DNA of 64,000 nt from Linyphia triangularis (lineage: Eukaryota > Arthropoda > Arachnida > Araneae > Linyphiidae): assembly GCA_963978545.1 (NCBI GenBank), contig OZ021726.1, forward strand, positions 28,182,459 through 28,246,458. Reading direction: 5' to 3'. The notes beneath the pieces are model-generated. The model was not told the DNA's origin. It saw nothing but the letters and a program-made list of their open reading frames with translations, and made no database searches. Below, in pieces: positions 25,680-39,725 of the stretch. The translations under genes were made by a program, and so were the position numbers. Numbering within the stretch: the first letter of the stretch is position 1; each line of letters opens with the position of its first letter.

Positions 25680-26947
25680 AATTTTAAAAAATCGGGATAG
25701 TATTCAGTAGATTACAGCACAATAGAAAAGAAAAATTCGTAATTAAGCTCGTTGAAGAAACCTAAGGAATCTTAATATCTCCCCCCCATCAATAGAATAC
25801 AGTGTCTTACTCTAATGAACTTCCAAAGAGTATTTCCTCACAGCAATCTTAAGGGGATCCAGCGCCCAAATATTTTCAAAATTGTCACACACCAAAAAAT
25901 TGTGCTTTAAAAAATATGTTCAATTACGATCATTTTGATTCCTCATTTATAATGCTACCCCTTTCCGTTGACTTGCAGTTGTCAAATTAATATCTGACAG
26001 CTGACACTGACTTAGTTTCTGAAAGAACTTCAAACAACTTTTTCTCACCTATGTTTAGATTTTTTTTTTTTTTTTAATTTTTTTTTTACATAATTGAAAA
26101 TAACTCTATTTGTAATTAAGTAACATACACCAAATTTCCCATGCATAGTGTATTAACTCTTTAGAATATATTTACTAATAAAAATTTAAAATTTGTTTTT
26201 TACTCCAGATATGATTTTTTTTTTTATTATGAAAGAAAAAAATTATGAACTTTTATAGTTAAAATTTTTTATTTTAATATCCACTATAAATATCAAAATT
26301 GTGTTTGGTAAATTTTCTTGTTATGTATTTGTGAACACATACATATAATTTTTAAGTTTATCATGATATTTTTATATCAATACATTTAATGCGTTATTTT
26401 ATAATAAATATAAAAAAATTTATATTTTTTATAGATCAGTACACTGTTCTACAATAACAAAACAAAAATTGTGTTGATCCAACAAATATTAAAGAAATTA
26501 AAATTTTGGGGCCCCCTTAAATTCGTAAATTGCAAACAGGTAGATTAAAATTTAAATACAGTATCAAATACAAAAAGTATTGTAGATTTCAATCTTAACT
26601 TATTAATATTCAGGGAATATTTTCCCTTCAAAATATATATTTACAATCAAAATATGCTATTCATATTTAATGTTGAGAGACAGACAATAGAATAAATATG
26701 CAAGATTGAAATAATGTACATTTAACCATTTACCAAAGTGAACATCCATACCTCCAAATTAAATACTCAAATATGAAGAATAAGGGTTATTTCTCTAACA
26801 AAGAAAATGCCTTCTTTGAACCAACGAGAGATTTGACTTGTCTCTAGGCACCTAAACATCGCCTTTCGGAGCATAATTCTCTCACCAATCAGACAGCTCC
26901 TTTAACGCCCTGTTACATCAGAAGAATGCCACTTTTAGCAGTTACTT

Positions 26948-27139
26948 CTAAGAATTTCTTCGATCAGATGTGCCTGAAGCAAGTTCCCGATGTTTTCTTC
27001 GCTCTAGTTCATTTTCTGGAAGAATTTTTAATAAACGGAGTGCCACTGTTGGGTTTCGCATCGCTGAACTTTCGGCAGAACATTTTTCTGTTGATTTATA
27101 CGAATCTTTTGAAGTGGGAAACAAAGGGATTTCATTTTG
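26948..27139 (-). other. 63-codon minus-strand open segment in a composition island, flanked by direct repeats
   Basis: The frame is open on the minus strand from 27139 to a TAG at 26948 and contains KILPENELERRKHRELASG. Two plus-strand frames of 67 and 78 codons overlap it, so the whole island (26.84-27.17 kb) is merely stop-poor. A diverged direct repeat of about 27 bp (core CAAATTAAATACTCAAAT) lies on both sides, near 26754 and 27370. No splice sites fit. An old inserted fragment is a reasonable guess. Confidence 0.22.
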
Positions 27140-27399
27140 TTACATCCATCGTAGGAGGTTGAAAAGAGACTGAAAAATTATCATCACGGGCAGGGGGGAA
27201 AGCCTTTCAACAGTTTGATTAAGTTTTTGATTATTTGTCGGTTTTGGTGTTTGAAATTGAATTTTGAAATTATTTTTTTTGCCTCAGGAAATAAAACACA
27301 TGAAAATCCAGCAAGAGTCAACATTGAGAAAAAGTATGTTAAACAATATACTAACAAAATCCTTCAATGCCTTCAAATTAAATACTCAAATGTGAAGTG

Positions 27400-30300
27400 A
27401 AGTTGAACTTTGAGTTAATATAAACAATATTTTTCTAAACGTACTTTATATGTCTTTTGATTAATGATGCAGTTAAAGAATAATTCAATTATTTTAATGA
27501 ATTTAATTAATGACATATAACATGCAAGATTACTTTAAAATTGATTTTAAACTGGATCACTGTAATATATAAATAAGTGCCAATGTATTTTTAAATGGTA
27601 ATAAATAATTAAAATATTAAGTAACTGCTTCATAGAAGTTAATTCAATGCTTAAAATTGTATCCAAATATAAACTTTTTAGTATAAAAATATTTGTGTAA
27701 TGTACCCTGTGCTGTAGACGTCACGTTTCATGACACTGACACGTTGCCGAAGTGTTTCTAACATAACTTATGAATTCATTCAACCAAGAAAATAAATGAA
27801 GAAAAAAAATACTGTTGAATAGTACGATGGTAACTTTTAATTCATTTTAATACAGCAAGTCATCGATGTTTTAAAGATAACATTGCATGGATTTAAAGAA
27901 CTAGCTCAGATATTGACATCGTTATCTTTACAAAAGTGATTACTAAATGTATGCATGATGACAGCCAAAAGTATTGTATGATGGTTTCCGTCAAAACAAG
28001 TTTCTTTTACAAGAACAAATAAAACTAAGTAATCAAAAGACAGCAAGCAAATAATGAATCGAACCACATATCTATGTCAAATTTCACGTGCTGGAAAGAA
28101 AAATTGTCTTTTAATTTTCACAAACTAATCATAAACATTATCGAAAAATTCACAACAAAATTAATAACCTCCCTTTCACAATAAAATTAATAGCCTCCCT
28201 TAACTGATTTATATTAATCAAATTTCTTCATTTATATTTATGTACATTCTACTGATCTAAAAATACATTATTGTTAAATCTATTGCGTTATCTGTAATAG
28301 CTCTAACAGCAACGTAAAAATATATATCTTTGTTTTATCATTAAGTGATTTATAACTTTAGAATGCACATTTATTAATGATCAATATATTTGTAAAAAAA
28401 GGGCAAGTTATTCGTTTTGTTTCACTTCCGAAATTTTTTTTGCAATGTAAATTGAATTAAGCTTTGCATTAGAGAAATATCGAATAAATAAAATGTGCTA
28501 CCAATCAAACATTATTAAAAGGTCTTCATTCTCCCGCGAAATTTCTTCGTTCAAAATTGCTTATGACGAAAGGAGAAACGAAAGAGAAATCTCTTTTTTT
28601 AAAAAAAATCCTTTCTGCTTCAAATCAAATGAAACACATCAAACGGCACGCTTCGAAGAAAGGAATGACAATCACAGGATCTCAGAGAGAAGGAAAAAGT
28701 GAACAATTCACGAAGACGACAAAGAAGTGAATTCGGCATAAAGTCATGGTTCTTAACGAATGCCATTTTCTTTGTTCCTGATAGCAGATAATTTCTTTGA
28801 AGCTGCAAAGAGCAATTCAGTGTAACTTTTTTCTGCAGAAACACATCTGTGTACTCTTTCTAGCGAGAAGAAAGAAAACATGGAAGAAATTTCTATAAAT
28901 AATAGAAAAAGACTTCTTACTTTTAAAAAAGGTATTGTTGTGCAATTGTTTCGGTCTCTTTTTTTGTTCTTCTTTTGACCGTGTGGTTTTCTTAACCTTA
29001 AGGTACATATTATCAAAAGAACATAATTTAGAAAAAGATTTTGCTGTTGCCAACAAATAAATAGTAAAAGTATTATATTGCTAATTTTTTCTGAGTGAGT
29101 TTGATAATTTTGACCTTTATCTGGTGGCTTATTTCCTTCTACATTCAACTAAATATCTGTACCTCAAAGCAGAAAGAGCTTAAAAGTCTAAGGATGGGGA
29201 TATTTTGTTTTATTGCAGATTATGTCTTAAAAATTGTTTTAAATCGAACCATAACGTAGCAGCTCACTTAAAAAAATAGCTAAAGCCTTTTTCGAGAAAT
29301 ATAACAGAGCGTAATATAAACAGTTCAATTTAATTTTTCGTTCTATCGTAAGGTTTTCCGATTATGACTTAGCTCGTTTATTTCTAAGGTTAAAAAATGT
29401 GTAAGTTATTAAACTAAAGGCAGACAAACAGATCTTATACAACACAATCCAAAATTCTTATTACAAGTATATAAATAATGTGTTGTGTGAAATTAAAAAT
29501 ATTTTTCAAAAATATATAATGACTACTTTTAGAATTAATATTTTAAAGTTACAGAAGTCAAATTAACAACAGTGACCATATGTGAAAATGAAAACCAAAA
29601 GGGAAAAACATTTTAAGTCCTCTTTTTGTGAAAAAGAGGTAAGTAGGTGTTATTTGTTGGCATAATAGTGGTACTAAACGATTATATTTTTTCAAGGATT
29701 AAAAACACGTAGTTTGAGAGAAAATTCACATAAAATATATGTTTTTCGGGAAATGGTTCAGGTTTGATTTTCCTTTATTTTCAATAATAACGTTTTTATA
29801 GTGACTTAAACGGTTCTGCCCCCTTTACCTTTCTCTATTTTCGAAATATTGAAGATAAGTCATCATTAAATATTTTTGCAAATTAAAGAATTCTCCTTCT
29901 GCTATTTCAGTATGTGTGTTATTTAATTTCTATCTATGTATGACACCTTTAAGTGTGAGTTCTTTTTCTCTTGTTACTAGATAGCAATTTTAACCAAAAC
30001 TTTAAAATATATAATAGATTTAAAATAAGTCTGTTACAGATTCCACATTTAATTAAAATACGAAAATTATCAGTTTGATTTTAAGTGGATTTAACTTGAT
30101 ACCTTATTATATCTGATGCGTCCAATGGAGTATTTGATCCAAAGTATTCGTGATCAAGTCATGTTTTTTTCTTGCACGAATATAAATAAAAACTAGCATT
30201 TATATCAGTACCTTAATAACAAACTATAACAACTAGAATGAAACTGAAACTTTTTATGCACACCTTAGATACAGTTACTGTATTTCAATCAAATTCAACG

Positions 30301-32430
30301 TCTTTGTTCTTCACTTTTCCTATTGTATTTCAGTTAGATTAAAAAAAGTTGTAAACCATTCTCCAGTGATACATTCCGCCGAAACTCGTTCAAAATTTTC
30401 CTCGAAATGTGAGAATTGCCAAATTCCATGGCAGGAAAGTCACAAAAGATGCCTCTTCTCACCCATCTCTCACGGATATCCAGCATTCTTTCACATCCCC
30501 AGTGTCAAAAGACATGAAATAAGACATTCTTTATGAATATTTCCAGAATGAAATTCTGTAGTGTTCAGTGATTAATGGTTTTATTATCTCATCTTAGAGT
30601 TATTGCACAAAATCACCAAACATCTATTAACTTGAAGCTAAATAAGACTTGAATATATGTGAGTCCATTTTAATATAATTATTGTTAAGACTATTAAGAT
30701 GTTCAAGACAATGTGGTCCTGAAAATTTTCAAAGTATGAATGCTTTTCAATTTCTCTGTAAAATACCATACTCACGAGCCATTTCATATTTGTCTTATAT
30801 TGCTTTGTAGTTGTCTGGTTGTGAGTAGTAGAAGCAAGCTTCCTCATCTGCCATTTATCAAAGCCTTTTGTTTAAAAAGGAATATTGCATTAGTTAAATC
30901 TTAAATGAAAGAACGTTTGAATGCTTTTGGTTTAAATTAAATGCCTCTGTTTAACATTCAACACATCAATTGCTAAAAGAATATACAATAATGTACTTCA
31001 AATAAATAGTTTACCAGCTAAGATTTATAAACTAATAGTAAAACTAACTTATAATAAGCATAATAATATAGTATACTAGTTAAGAAATGTTTATCTATTG
31101 TGAACTATTTTTAGCATAATTATTCTCAACGTATGTAAATCCTTTAAAATAAATTTAATAGAAGAATGCATTACAATAAAATTATAAATAATTGGATTAA
31201 ATCATTTATAAAATTAAGAACTGTCTGATAAATGTAAATATAAAAATGCTGTTGTATATCAAAATAATAATAATAATAATAATAATAATTCATTAATTCT
31301 TGCAATATAATAAATGTGAATTTCAAAATCCATGCAAAAAGTAAAATCATATGTTTTTCATTAAGCTGGGTTTTAATGAGATCCAATGAGAAAAATTATA
31401 TATTCAACAAAGAAAACTTCTCTGGAATAACACAAATTTCTTGCATTAATATATATGTATATTTAAAAATTAAAGTCCTTGACTGATGAAAAGTACTAAA
31501 TTACGCTACTACCAATCTAAACTTAGAACTAATTCAACGAATGAACTTAATTAAAATGTAATTCATGTAATTAATTCTCCTGAAAATGTACTTCAGCTAA
31601 CAAGAAAACCGATAAACACCAATCAATTCAATAAAATTGCATACAGCATTAGAGGAGATACTTTAAAGAATATAATGTAATTGCCTGTAGCAATGTGATG
31701 CCAGTCGTGTTTAGCAAATTATAGGGAATTCAATAGACTAAAAATTTCAATAATAAGGATTTTGAGAATTTTGCTTACTATAAAAATTTAAACTTTTCTG
31801 CGTCATCTAAGATATAATATTGGTCTGTATTCCTTATATTTTCGGAGAAAAGTTTATTTTTATAAATGTAAAAACAGGGTTTGACATGCTACAATTTCAC
31901 ATAAAAATAAGTTTTTCTCAAAATGTCGTTTGTCAAACTTCAACGTAATTTTATTTAATGACTACTAACTTTTTTATAAAGTTTTTAGTATGCAATCGCC
32001 TTATGTTATTGATCTAAGGTTAAGTCCTAAGCTGCACTTTTATTCACAATTTTTTTTTTTAAATGTTTCTTTAAAAATATAATTTTCAGAGATTTTTGGT
32101 ATTTTTCCCTTCAGATTTAAAAAAAAAAGCCAACATTTTGTACAAATGTTAATCTCAGATTTATATAGAAGGTTTACATAATATTCAGATACAAACGGGC
32201 TGTGCTTCAGTTACTTAGAAAAAGTCTATAGAACATTTTCCTTTTAATATTAGAGATCTACTAAATACCCTTAATCAAAACATACTTCAGTAAGACATTT
32301 AAACAATATTACAGTGGTTATTTTCAGATTTAGTTTTAAAATAGTAGTGTATCTAATCAGTAGTAGCATTTAATAACATATGCATGTAACTGAAAACAAC
32401 TAAATAATTTGCTAATATAATAAATTACAA
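27400..32430. other. AT-rich DNA, no supported gene
   Basis: A less AT-rich patch lies at 30.36-30.51 kb, and a donor-like GAG|GTAAGTA at 29639/29640 follows a 17-codon ATG frame (MKTKREKHF...). A minus donor CTC|GTGAGT at about 30772 ends another ATG frame. All are too weak to call. Confidence 0.5.
31262..31290. repeat. (AAT)n microsatellite
   Basis: About nine AAT units. Confidence 0.9.
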
Positions 32431-32438
32431 TACTAACC

Positions 32439-32820
32439 ACCTATTGCATATTAAAATTTAGCTCTCTACAAAATCTTGCCAAATTTAAAGAAAAATAAAC
32501 ATCAATGTAGGTTGGATATAAGAAAAAAAGAAGATTGAGGAGTCATAAAAGATTTTGAACTTAGACTAATCATTTATGCTATATTACGATGGTCAACAAA
32601 TCAAACATTTATATTTCATTTTCAAATATTTGGCTATTAAACAAATAGTAATCATTGCCAACATATATATAAGCTGAAAAAATATTTGCCAAATAATAAA
32701 CCCCAATAAAAAAAATAAAAAAAAAAATAAAAAAAATAAAAAAAACAGCCACTGCATATTAGAAATTGGTTCTCTACAAAATCTTGAAAAATCCGAAAGA
32801 CAAATATACATCTATGTAAG
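32439..32820 (+). repeat. Direct repeat, about 75 bp at 308-bp spacing
   Basis: GCATATTAAAATTTAGCTCT and CTACAAAATCTTGCCAAAT at 32446-32485 recur as GCATATTAGAAATTGGTTCT and CTACAAAATCTTGAAAAAT at about 32754-32793. An A-rich (A)nT tract at 32700-32746 sits between them. Confidence 0.65.
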
Positions 32821-33092
32821 AAAAAATTTCACGCTTTCTCACCATTTGCCATTGCGTTCCCACCCCTTGAATGGCACAAGAAAAGCCATGGCAGTTCCCA
32901 AAAATAAAGTGACTAGAAAGGCCTCCGCCCTTTCTTTGCAACAGTCATTCTCCAGCTGTCTGTCACTCAAACGTGTATGTTGACGTGTAAGCAACTGCGG
33001 TCTTTCCCATTAGAGAAAGGGGAAGCAACAGCGTGTTTCGGAGGTGGCAAGCCCGGAGGCGGCACGCGAATCGTTCGGAGTCTGTCACTCAC
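32820..33092. promoter_or_regulatory. GC/CpG-rich island
   Basis: About 270 bp stand out by base composition and CpG content, with segments such as GGAGGCGGCACGCGAATCG. No long open frame fits it on the plus strand, although GTG|GTAAGC at 33115/33116 could be a plus-strand donor. In AT-rich arthropod DNA such islands often mark promoters, first exons or conserved non-coding elements. Which applies here cannot be decided from sequence alone. Confidence 0.35.
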
Positions 33093-33187
33093 CTCCGTCG
33101 GGTAAATCGTGGGTGGTAAGCCAATTTGTTCCCCGTGTTTCTCTTGAATAAATCTTGTCAGGAATTGGCATGGTAAAGATTGTATGC
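33093..33187 (-). CDS. Candidate internal coding exon (95 nt) at the edge of a GC island
   Basis: On the minus strand an excellent acceptor (CTCCTTGCCCTATAG, AG at 33188-33189) and a consensus donor (GGAG|GTGAGT at 33093/33092) bound 95 nt. Two of three frames are open throughout. One contains HTIFTMPIPDKIYSRETRG with an ACCATGC context; the other contains IQSLPCQFLTRFIQEKHGEQ and ends in phase 0. Base composition is near 47% GC in a region that averages far less. Neither peptide is recognised. The adjoining 270 bp on the intron side are GC- and CpG-rich, so this may belong to a promoter-proximal region. Confidence 0.4.
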
Positions 33188-36100
33188 CTATAGGGCAAGG
33201 AGAACAATTTTAAGTGTTAGGTTCAATCTTGTGTAGCATATGTGAATAGAATTTGTATCAGCATGGAAATTTGTGTATATTTGATAATGTTTCATACATA
33301 CTAGAAAAAAAAAGAAGTATATTCTGAACTGGAGTGCTGAATTATTTTTAGCAGGAGTGTGTAGCAATGGATGATTTTGCAAGCAATCCAAACACAAACA
33401 ATCATCTACAGAAGAGTCCTCTTTGCAAAATTTATCGGATTTTGTCGTATTTATCGGATATAGTTTTCCAGTTATATATCGATTTCATTTTAAGAAAATT
33501 ATTTTACGAAAACATTCCCTAAAGTGTGTTACATCGAACGGAACACATTGTTAATATTACTTATTTCTCTTACGAATGAGTTTAGTTACAAACTCAAAAT
33601 TAGGATACGCTTCTTGTACTTTCCCCTAGACATTACTTTTGGTATCAACTGCTAATTCAAAATACCGGTCAATCAATTACACTTATGTAGAAATCCATTA
33701 CTAATGTCCGATTTAAGTACGAAATTAACTAAGTGGACTGAGATATTTGAAAGTGGGATGGTTATATTTCCTGATGAGTGTTATCATGGGAAGAGAATGA
33801 TCTTTCCCGGAAATCTCTAATGGCGTACAATTATTAGTAAAACGTTTAAGTGCAAAGCCACAAAATCGTTTAACCTTGAGAGTTTTTAAATGTTTATATT
33901 TGATAAGGTTAATAATTTTAACCATGCTTCATTACTTAAACCCTAATTTTTTCCTCAAAACGAATTCCTCTTTTTAATGAAAGAAACCTAGTTACAATTT
34001 GTGTTATTTTGACATTAAAACCCAACCTATTACGTATTCACTTTTTCTCTATTATAACCTTTTAAAAAATACATTTTTCTTTTAAGTAAAATCTGTACTT
34101 GTTCATATGGATAAGTAATGTAAAATGACGAGAGTGTTATAAGAAAACTTAGAACACACTCGACATGGAAAGGAAAACTTTGAATACACAAAACAAAAAT
34201 ATTAATAACTAGAATTTGTAACATTTTATAGCTATAGTGTATTCACTGCATAAAGACCTTTAGAATTATACAAATTGTTTTTTATATTTTAGTTAATGCA
34301 TATAAAACTGAGTGACGATTAAAATTAAAAATAATTAAATATTCCCGTTTTACGATAAAGAATTTATTTGAAAATATAAAATTCATTTGATTTTCATCTA
34401 GATATTATTTCTGTTCATCTTTTACAAATTTGACTATGTATATCAAATTTTCAATAATTTACTTCCATAGTACTTAAAATTCTAAGTCTAAAATATTTTA
34501 TTTCCATAGATATTAATAAACATTACGTTATTAAACATTTTCCATAAAAAATAACAAGTGTTCACTTTATCTTCATGTAATTATAGTGTCATAATAAGAA
34601 TACTTTTCCCGATGGCAAGTAGTTTATTCGTTATGTCAGCCTTAAAGTAATTCCTTGTAATCTATTTCGTTTAAATAGAAGATAATTTATTTTTTTTCTT
34701 GGATTTAGTATTACTAAGGATTAGATTAAAAAAATCAAATTTAACAAATTAATATAATAATAATAATTCATAAGTGTATTTACATAGTATTTGTAGAAAG
34801 ATAGAAAATAAATCATGCTTAAGTTTTTGCTTGACACACAATTAATGAAATATCACATTCAAAATTTAATACTATGTAATAGAATTTTCTTTTAAATTTC
34901 TCTAGATATTTCTAAAAGTTTCCAAACACACTACGAATATTTCCACTTAGATGAAAATAAATCTTGTTAAATTAGAACCTTAACTAAACTTGAATACCTT
35001 CTTTATAAGAAAATAGTACAGAATTTCGAAAGTGGTTTAGAATTCCGAACATCTGCCGTGAAAGGGCAGACAGCTAAATCACATGTCTGGTTAGAAAGAA
35101 ATCACTGCACTTGTTTCACTAAATGCTACTTGGCTCCGAACCCAATTTCAATTCAAGTAAAGTTTCCGAACTAGGGACAACAAGTAAAACCAAATGGTGT
35201 AGTATACTTTTATATAAAACTAACATTGTATATTGTTAATGTACTATATATTTTCTCACTTAAGTTAATGACATTTTCGGGTGGTTATATAAATTAATTT
35301 ATTTCATTAATGTGTCGATAGTAAAGTATATATATTTTAATTAAAGCACCATAAAAGTGTTTTAATTCAAAAATATAATTTAATTAAGGAATTAAAATGC
35401 ATACTATTTTATACCCCCTGAATAATATATGGTATAGTATAAAAATTTATTTAATAAGTGAAAGAGATATAATTAAAAGAAAGCATACGATTTTTACTAT
35501 GATTAATAATCTATTAAAAGGTCGATAAATTTATTTTCAGTTATTACATATCTAAATGTAATTGTTGTTTAATTAAGGATTCTCAAATATTTCTAAGGAT
35601 TATTTCTATCGAAATTAACATTCCTAAACTTACAGTGTGTATGTTGAATTATTTATTTAATTAAAAAATAAATTAACAATCCATAGATACATACATTCTT
35701 ACAACATAATATTCTTTTTGAAGTTTAATAAAACGAACCTTTCATATATATTTAAACTTATATTTATTTAAAAAAATACTATCAACCTCACAGATGTATT
35801 TTTCTCGGATATATCCAATCGAATATAATCTATAAAAATTTCCCTTAGTAAGGAATGAAACATTTTATCCACTACGACAAAATAGAAATAATTCTCCCTC
35901 TTATGTCGCAAATGGAATTATATAAGAAGGAAAAGACAGAAGAGAAAGAAACATTTCACGCCAAGTTATCATACAAAGGAAATGAAGTACCTTACAGCCA
36001 TTTCTAATGTTGGCCTTCTTAGTACTGTCCCCTAACGACCATCAGTGGTGGTTGTATTTAATCCGGTAATGTGTTGCCACTCGTACAGCGGAAATAGACT

Positions 36101-36984
36101 TGTTTTTCGAAGAAAGAGGCTCTGTTTTCCTTTGAACAATTAATATTTTTCTCTGTAGGAATTGTCAAGAACTCTAGAGTGTAAGTCGTTAAAGGTGATT
36201 GGGGCTTTGATCTTGTGTTACCCATTGAATGGTTTTATTATGTTAATGATTAGAAAGGTGATGGTGATCTGTAATGGGAATTATGTGTGTTTGGGAATGA
36301 ACATTTGTGGATAGAGATGCCAAAAGATAATATTTGGAAAATAATTTAAATGGAAATTTTTTCAAATGAACTGTTTAGAAAATATAATAAAAATCCCTCT
36401 TTCTAGATAATATAAAGTAAGGATGTAAGTAATTACTATCATACGAAAGCAATATCAATTCAAGAATTTTAACACTCATCAAGTATCCAACGATAAAATA
36501 TAAATTATACCGTAAATGGGATGTTAATTTTAATATACATTTATAACTTCAGCATAAAAGGTATATACTATTATTTTATAGATGTTACGATTAATTCATC
36601 AACCAATGGCGTTTCAATTGTAAAATCACACATTGTGTTATCGGATTACCCTTACATCCATTATCTTTTCGAAATATAAATTGCACTATGTTTAAGCAAT
36701 AAAAAATTTTCCCTTAAATTATATATCTTTCTTTTGAAGAAGTATTATATGGTGCAGAATAGGTTGCTATGTGTAGGAAAATTAGTTATAAAGTAATTTA
36801 ATAATTTGGTAAAATCGGAAGCTAAATAAACCATCATTTCAGAAACATTAAAACATGTTTCGCGGTAAATATTCAATTCTCTCTCAAAAACTGTAGAAGA
36901 AAAAAAAAATGCTGAAAATTACGCTGTATTAAAAGAGTAACATTTCGATTTGAAATCTAACCGTTCTCATAAAAAAAAAATATA

Positions 36985-37160
36985 TCATTATTATTACTTT
37001 TATCGTTCTATAGATCATAAATCATTATCATGATCATCTTCATCATTGTAGTTATTATTAGTAGTAGTACTATAGTATAGTAATTATTATTATTATTAGT
37101 AGTAGTAGTAGTTGTAAGTAGTAATTGTAGTATTAGTATCCTTATCATTATTATTATAAC
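36985..37160. repeat. (ATT)n and (AGT)n low-complexity tract
   Basis: Short runs of TTA, AGT and ATC triplets are interspersed. Confidence 0.8.
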
Positions 37161-38433
37161 TCAACAGTTTTTATTAATTTTCATTTAACGGTAATGTTTA
37201 GTTATCTATTTAGAGGGAAAAAATTATTATAATAAATTAAATATTAATAGGAATTTGTTTTCCGGAATATATGGTTTAATGCGAACAAGTATAATAGAAA
37301 ATTTTAGAACCACATATTAATTATTGACATTAATTCCTATCCTACACCATAGAAATCGGCTTAAGGTAAGATCTGAGTTTACGGAGAAAATTTTAAAGTG
37401 AAAAAGTCGAAAAGACACACATTCGCGACCACAAAAATTTCGACAAATGGAGGTATAATGAACACAAGTAAATTAATAAATTTACTTTTAAATTAAAGAA
37501 AACTATATGTTTAAATTAAATTAATAAATAAATTATGAAGGTTCTGTCAAATCCCAACCTGTTGATGCGAAATTTATTTTAGAAGTTTTTAGTCGAATTT
37601 GTGTCTAAAGTACTATCTTTCGTAAAAATCGCAATTCGTGCATCCGTCTTCAAAAATCATATCAAATTTCTTCAGTTATTCTCCAGCCACCCTAAGTGAT
37701 GGAATGAAATATCAGTCTACTCAATAACTTAAATACTGAATTAATATAACTTCAAAGAGCAATGCGTTATCTTTTTTGCGTCCATACACCTATTTATAAT
37801 TTTTATGACTCTAATGATCAGTTAAATGAATACGAGCACTCAGAAAATAATCGGATTAATTTTAAATTAAATATCTGTAATTATATATTCTCTAAATACC
37901 TTCAGATAATTTAATTAATGGATGGAAGAAGTCTTCAAAACCCATTTGTGTGGTAATATTCCGGACTTAATTTAGTGCAGAGTTCTATATACCAAACCAG
38001 CCTTTAAACGTTTTAATTACATGTAAATTATTTCGTCCGGTTTAAAAGATGTTGCAAAGATTTTCCTCACAAGAACACATATATTCCACTTTACACAACT
38101 ACTGCAAAGCTGGTCATTAGTAAGACAATTAAGAGAACTCCAAGAGTACACTTAAGGAGATAAGAGACAGTTCGAACGTCCTTCGGATTATTTTTACAAT
38201 AGAACCTTGGCAAACAGGACTCTGCGCTCTAAGCCCGACTGAATATTTTATTGCGAAGTCAGCCTTTTAAGAGAACAAAGAAGTACTAAATGCTTAGAGT
38301 AAAACGGAAAAGAACTGAGAACTTTTCAGGTATACATAACTATCCATTTCAACAAGCTAACTGGGTATCCATCTTGAAAATCCATCTTGAAAGTGCAAAC
38401 CTAAGACTATTTTAAAAATATCAAGTTCCATGG

Positions 38434-38568
38434 AATTTTTTTTTTTTTTTAATGTTATCGGGTTTTTTTTTTTCCTTTTTTTTTTTTTTTTTTCCCTTTT
38501 TTTTTCTTTTTTTGTAGTGCCTTGATAATAACTTCGCAAATGAGCCCTAACGTTTTTTTTTTTTTTTT
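38434..38568. repeat. T-rich tract with scattered C
   Basis: Runs of 8-16 T are broken by CC and single bases. The Lys-rich 60-codon minus frame here is an artefact. Confidence 0.9.
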
Positions 38569-38907
38569 GTATCTTATAAAAAAAAAGTTTTAAGGTACTT
38601 TTACTAAGTGTGAAAAAAAAAATTCTACTGTGTGGGTAAAGCCTCCTTCAAAATCTTCATTGACTTCTTAATCTCTTTATTTTCTTTTTTTTACTCTATT
38701 GGGTTTAGAAAAAGGAAATCAGCTTTTAAAGTAATTCCTTCACGTATGTTTGCCTTTCATCTTAACTCTGAAAGCATTGTATTCCAGAGATGATGTCCCA
38801 AATGCTCTGAAACTCAGTAATGTTTGACTAAAATTCTGATAAAAGTTTTGTTTCAACACAACAATAGTCTGTTTCCTACAATAAGTTTGTAGGTAAACAA
38901 TTTAACA

Positions 38908-38938
<31 letters not shown>

Positions 38939-39709
38939 TACCACAATTCTTAATTTCATTTTCTAGTAAAGATGTTTTCAATCTAGTCATTCTAAAATAA
39001 ACTAAGCAGAAATTTGAAAAGAAACCACAACAAAAATCAAATTTGAATATTAAAGTCTCTACAAAACTATAAAACCCTTTAAAATTACAACGACGCTATG
39101 TATACATATTAAAGTCCCTATTTAAATGCTAAATTCTTCCAAGTTTAAAAAAATACCTCGTCTTATAAAAAATGCACAATATGGTTAGTATTTCAATTGA
39201 TTGAAGCTAACAAATCCTTTCTTAAAACATTTTTAATCATTAAAAATTTATTTGACCTAATGAAGTAGTATATGTAATAAAAGAAAACTGAAATAAACAC
39301 AAAATATTTCAGATTCAAGCAAAAATATTTTGTTTCTGATGACCAAGGATGCAAATGACATTATCCCATTTTTTAAATTTTCATTTATTTCTTACATTTT
39401 TTTCTTAATTTTAAATTCATTTTCAAAATACTAATGAGTAAATTAATTCTAGGTTCCTACTTCTAGAAATATTAGTTGACCATATCTTTATAAAATTATG
39501 ATCGATAAATTAACTTACATTGGAAAACCAATGGTCAATAAGTTTTCATTAAATAACTTTCTAAAAACATTGCAATGAGAATTGAAATTTTTTACAATTA
39601 ATAGCAGAAATAATGCTTAGTTTAAAAGGATTCAACTTAACAAACAAAAGTACTAATATTAAAAAAAAATTAAATTCTGTAAAATCCAAAGCATTTTGTG
39701 ATGTTAGAT

Positions 39710-39725
39710 TCCCCCCCCCCCCCCC
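39710..39725 (+). repeat. C homopolymer (about 15 nt)
   Basis: A run of about 15 C, unusual in this AT-rich setting. A G-run interrupted once by A occurs at about 24582-24598. Confidence 0.9.
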
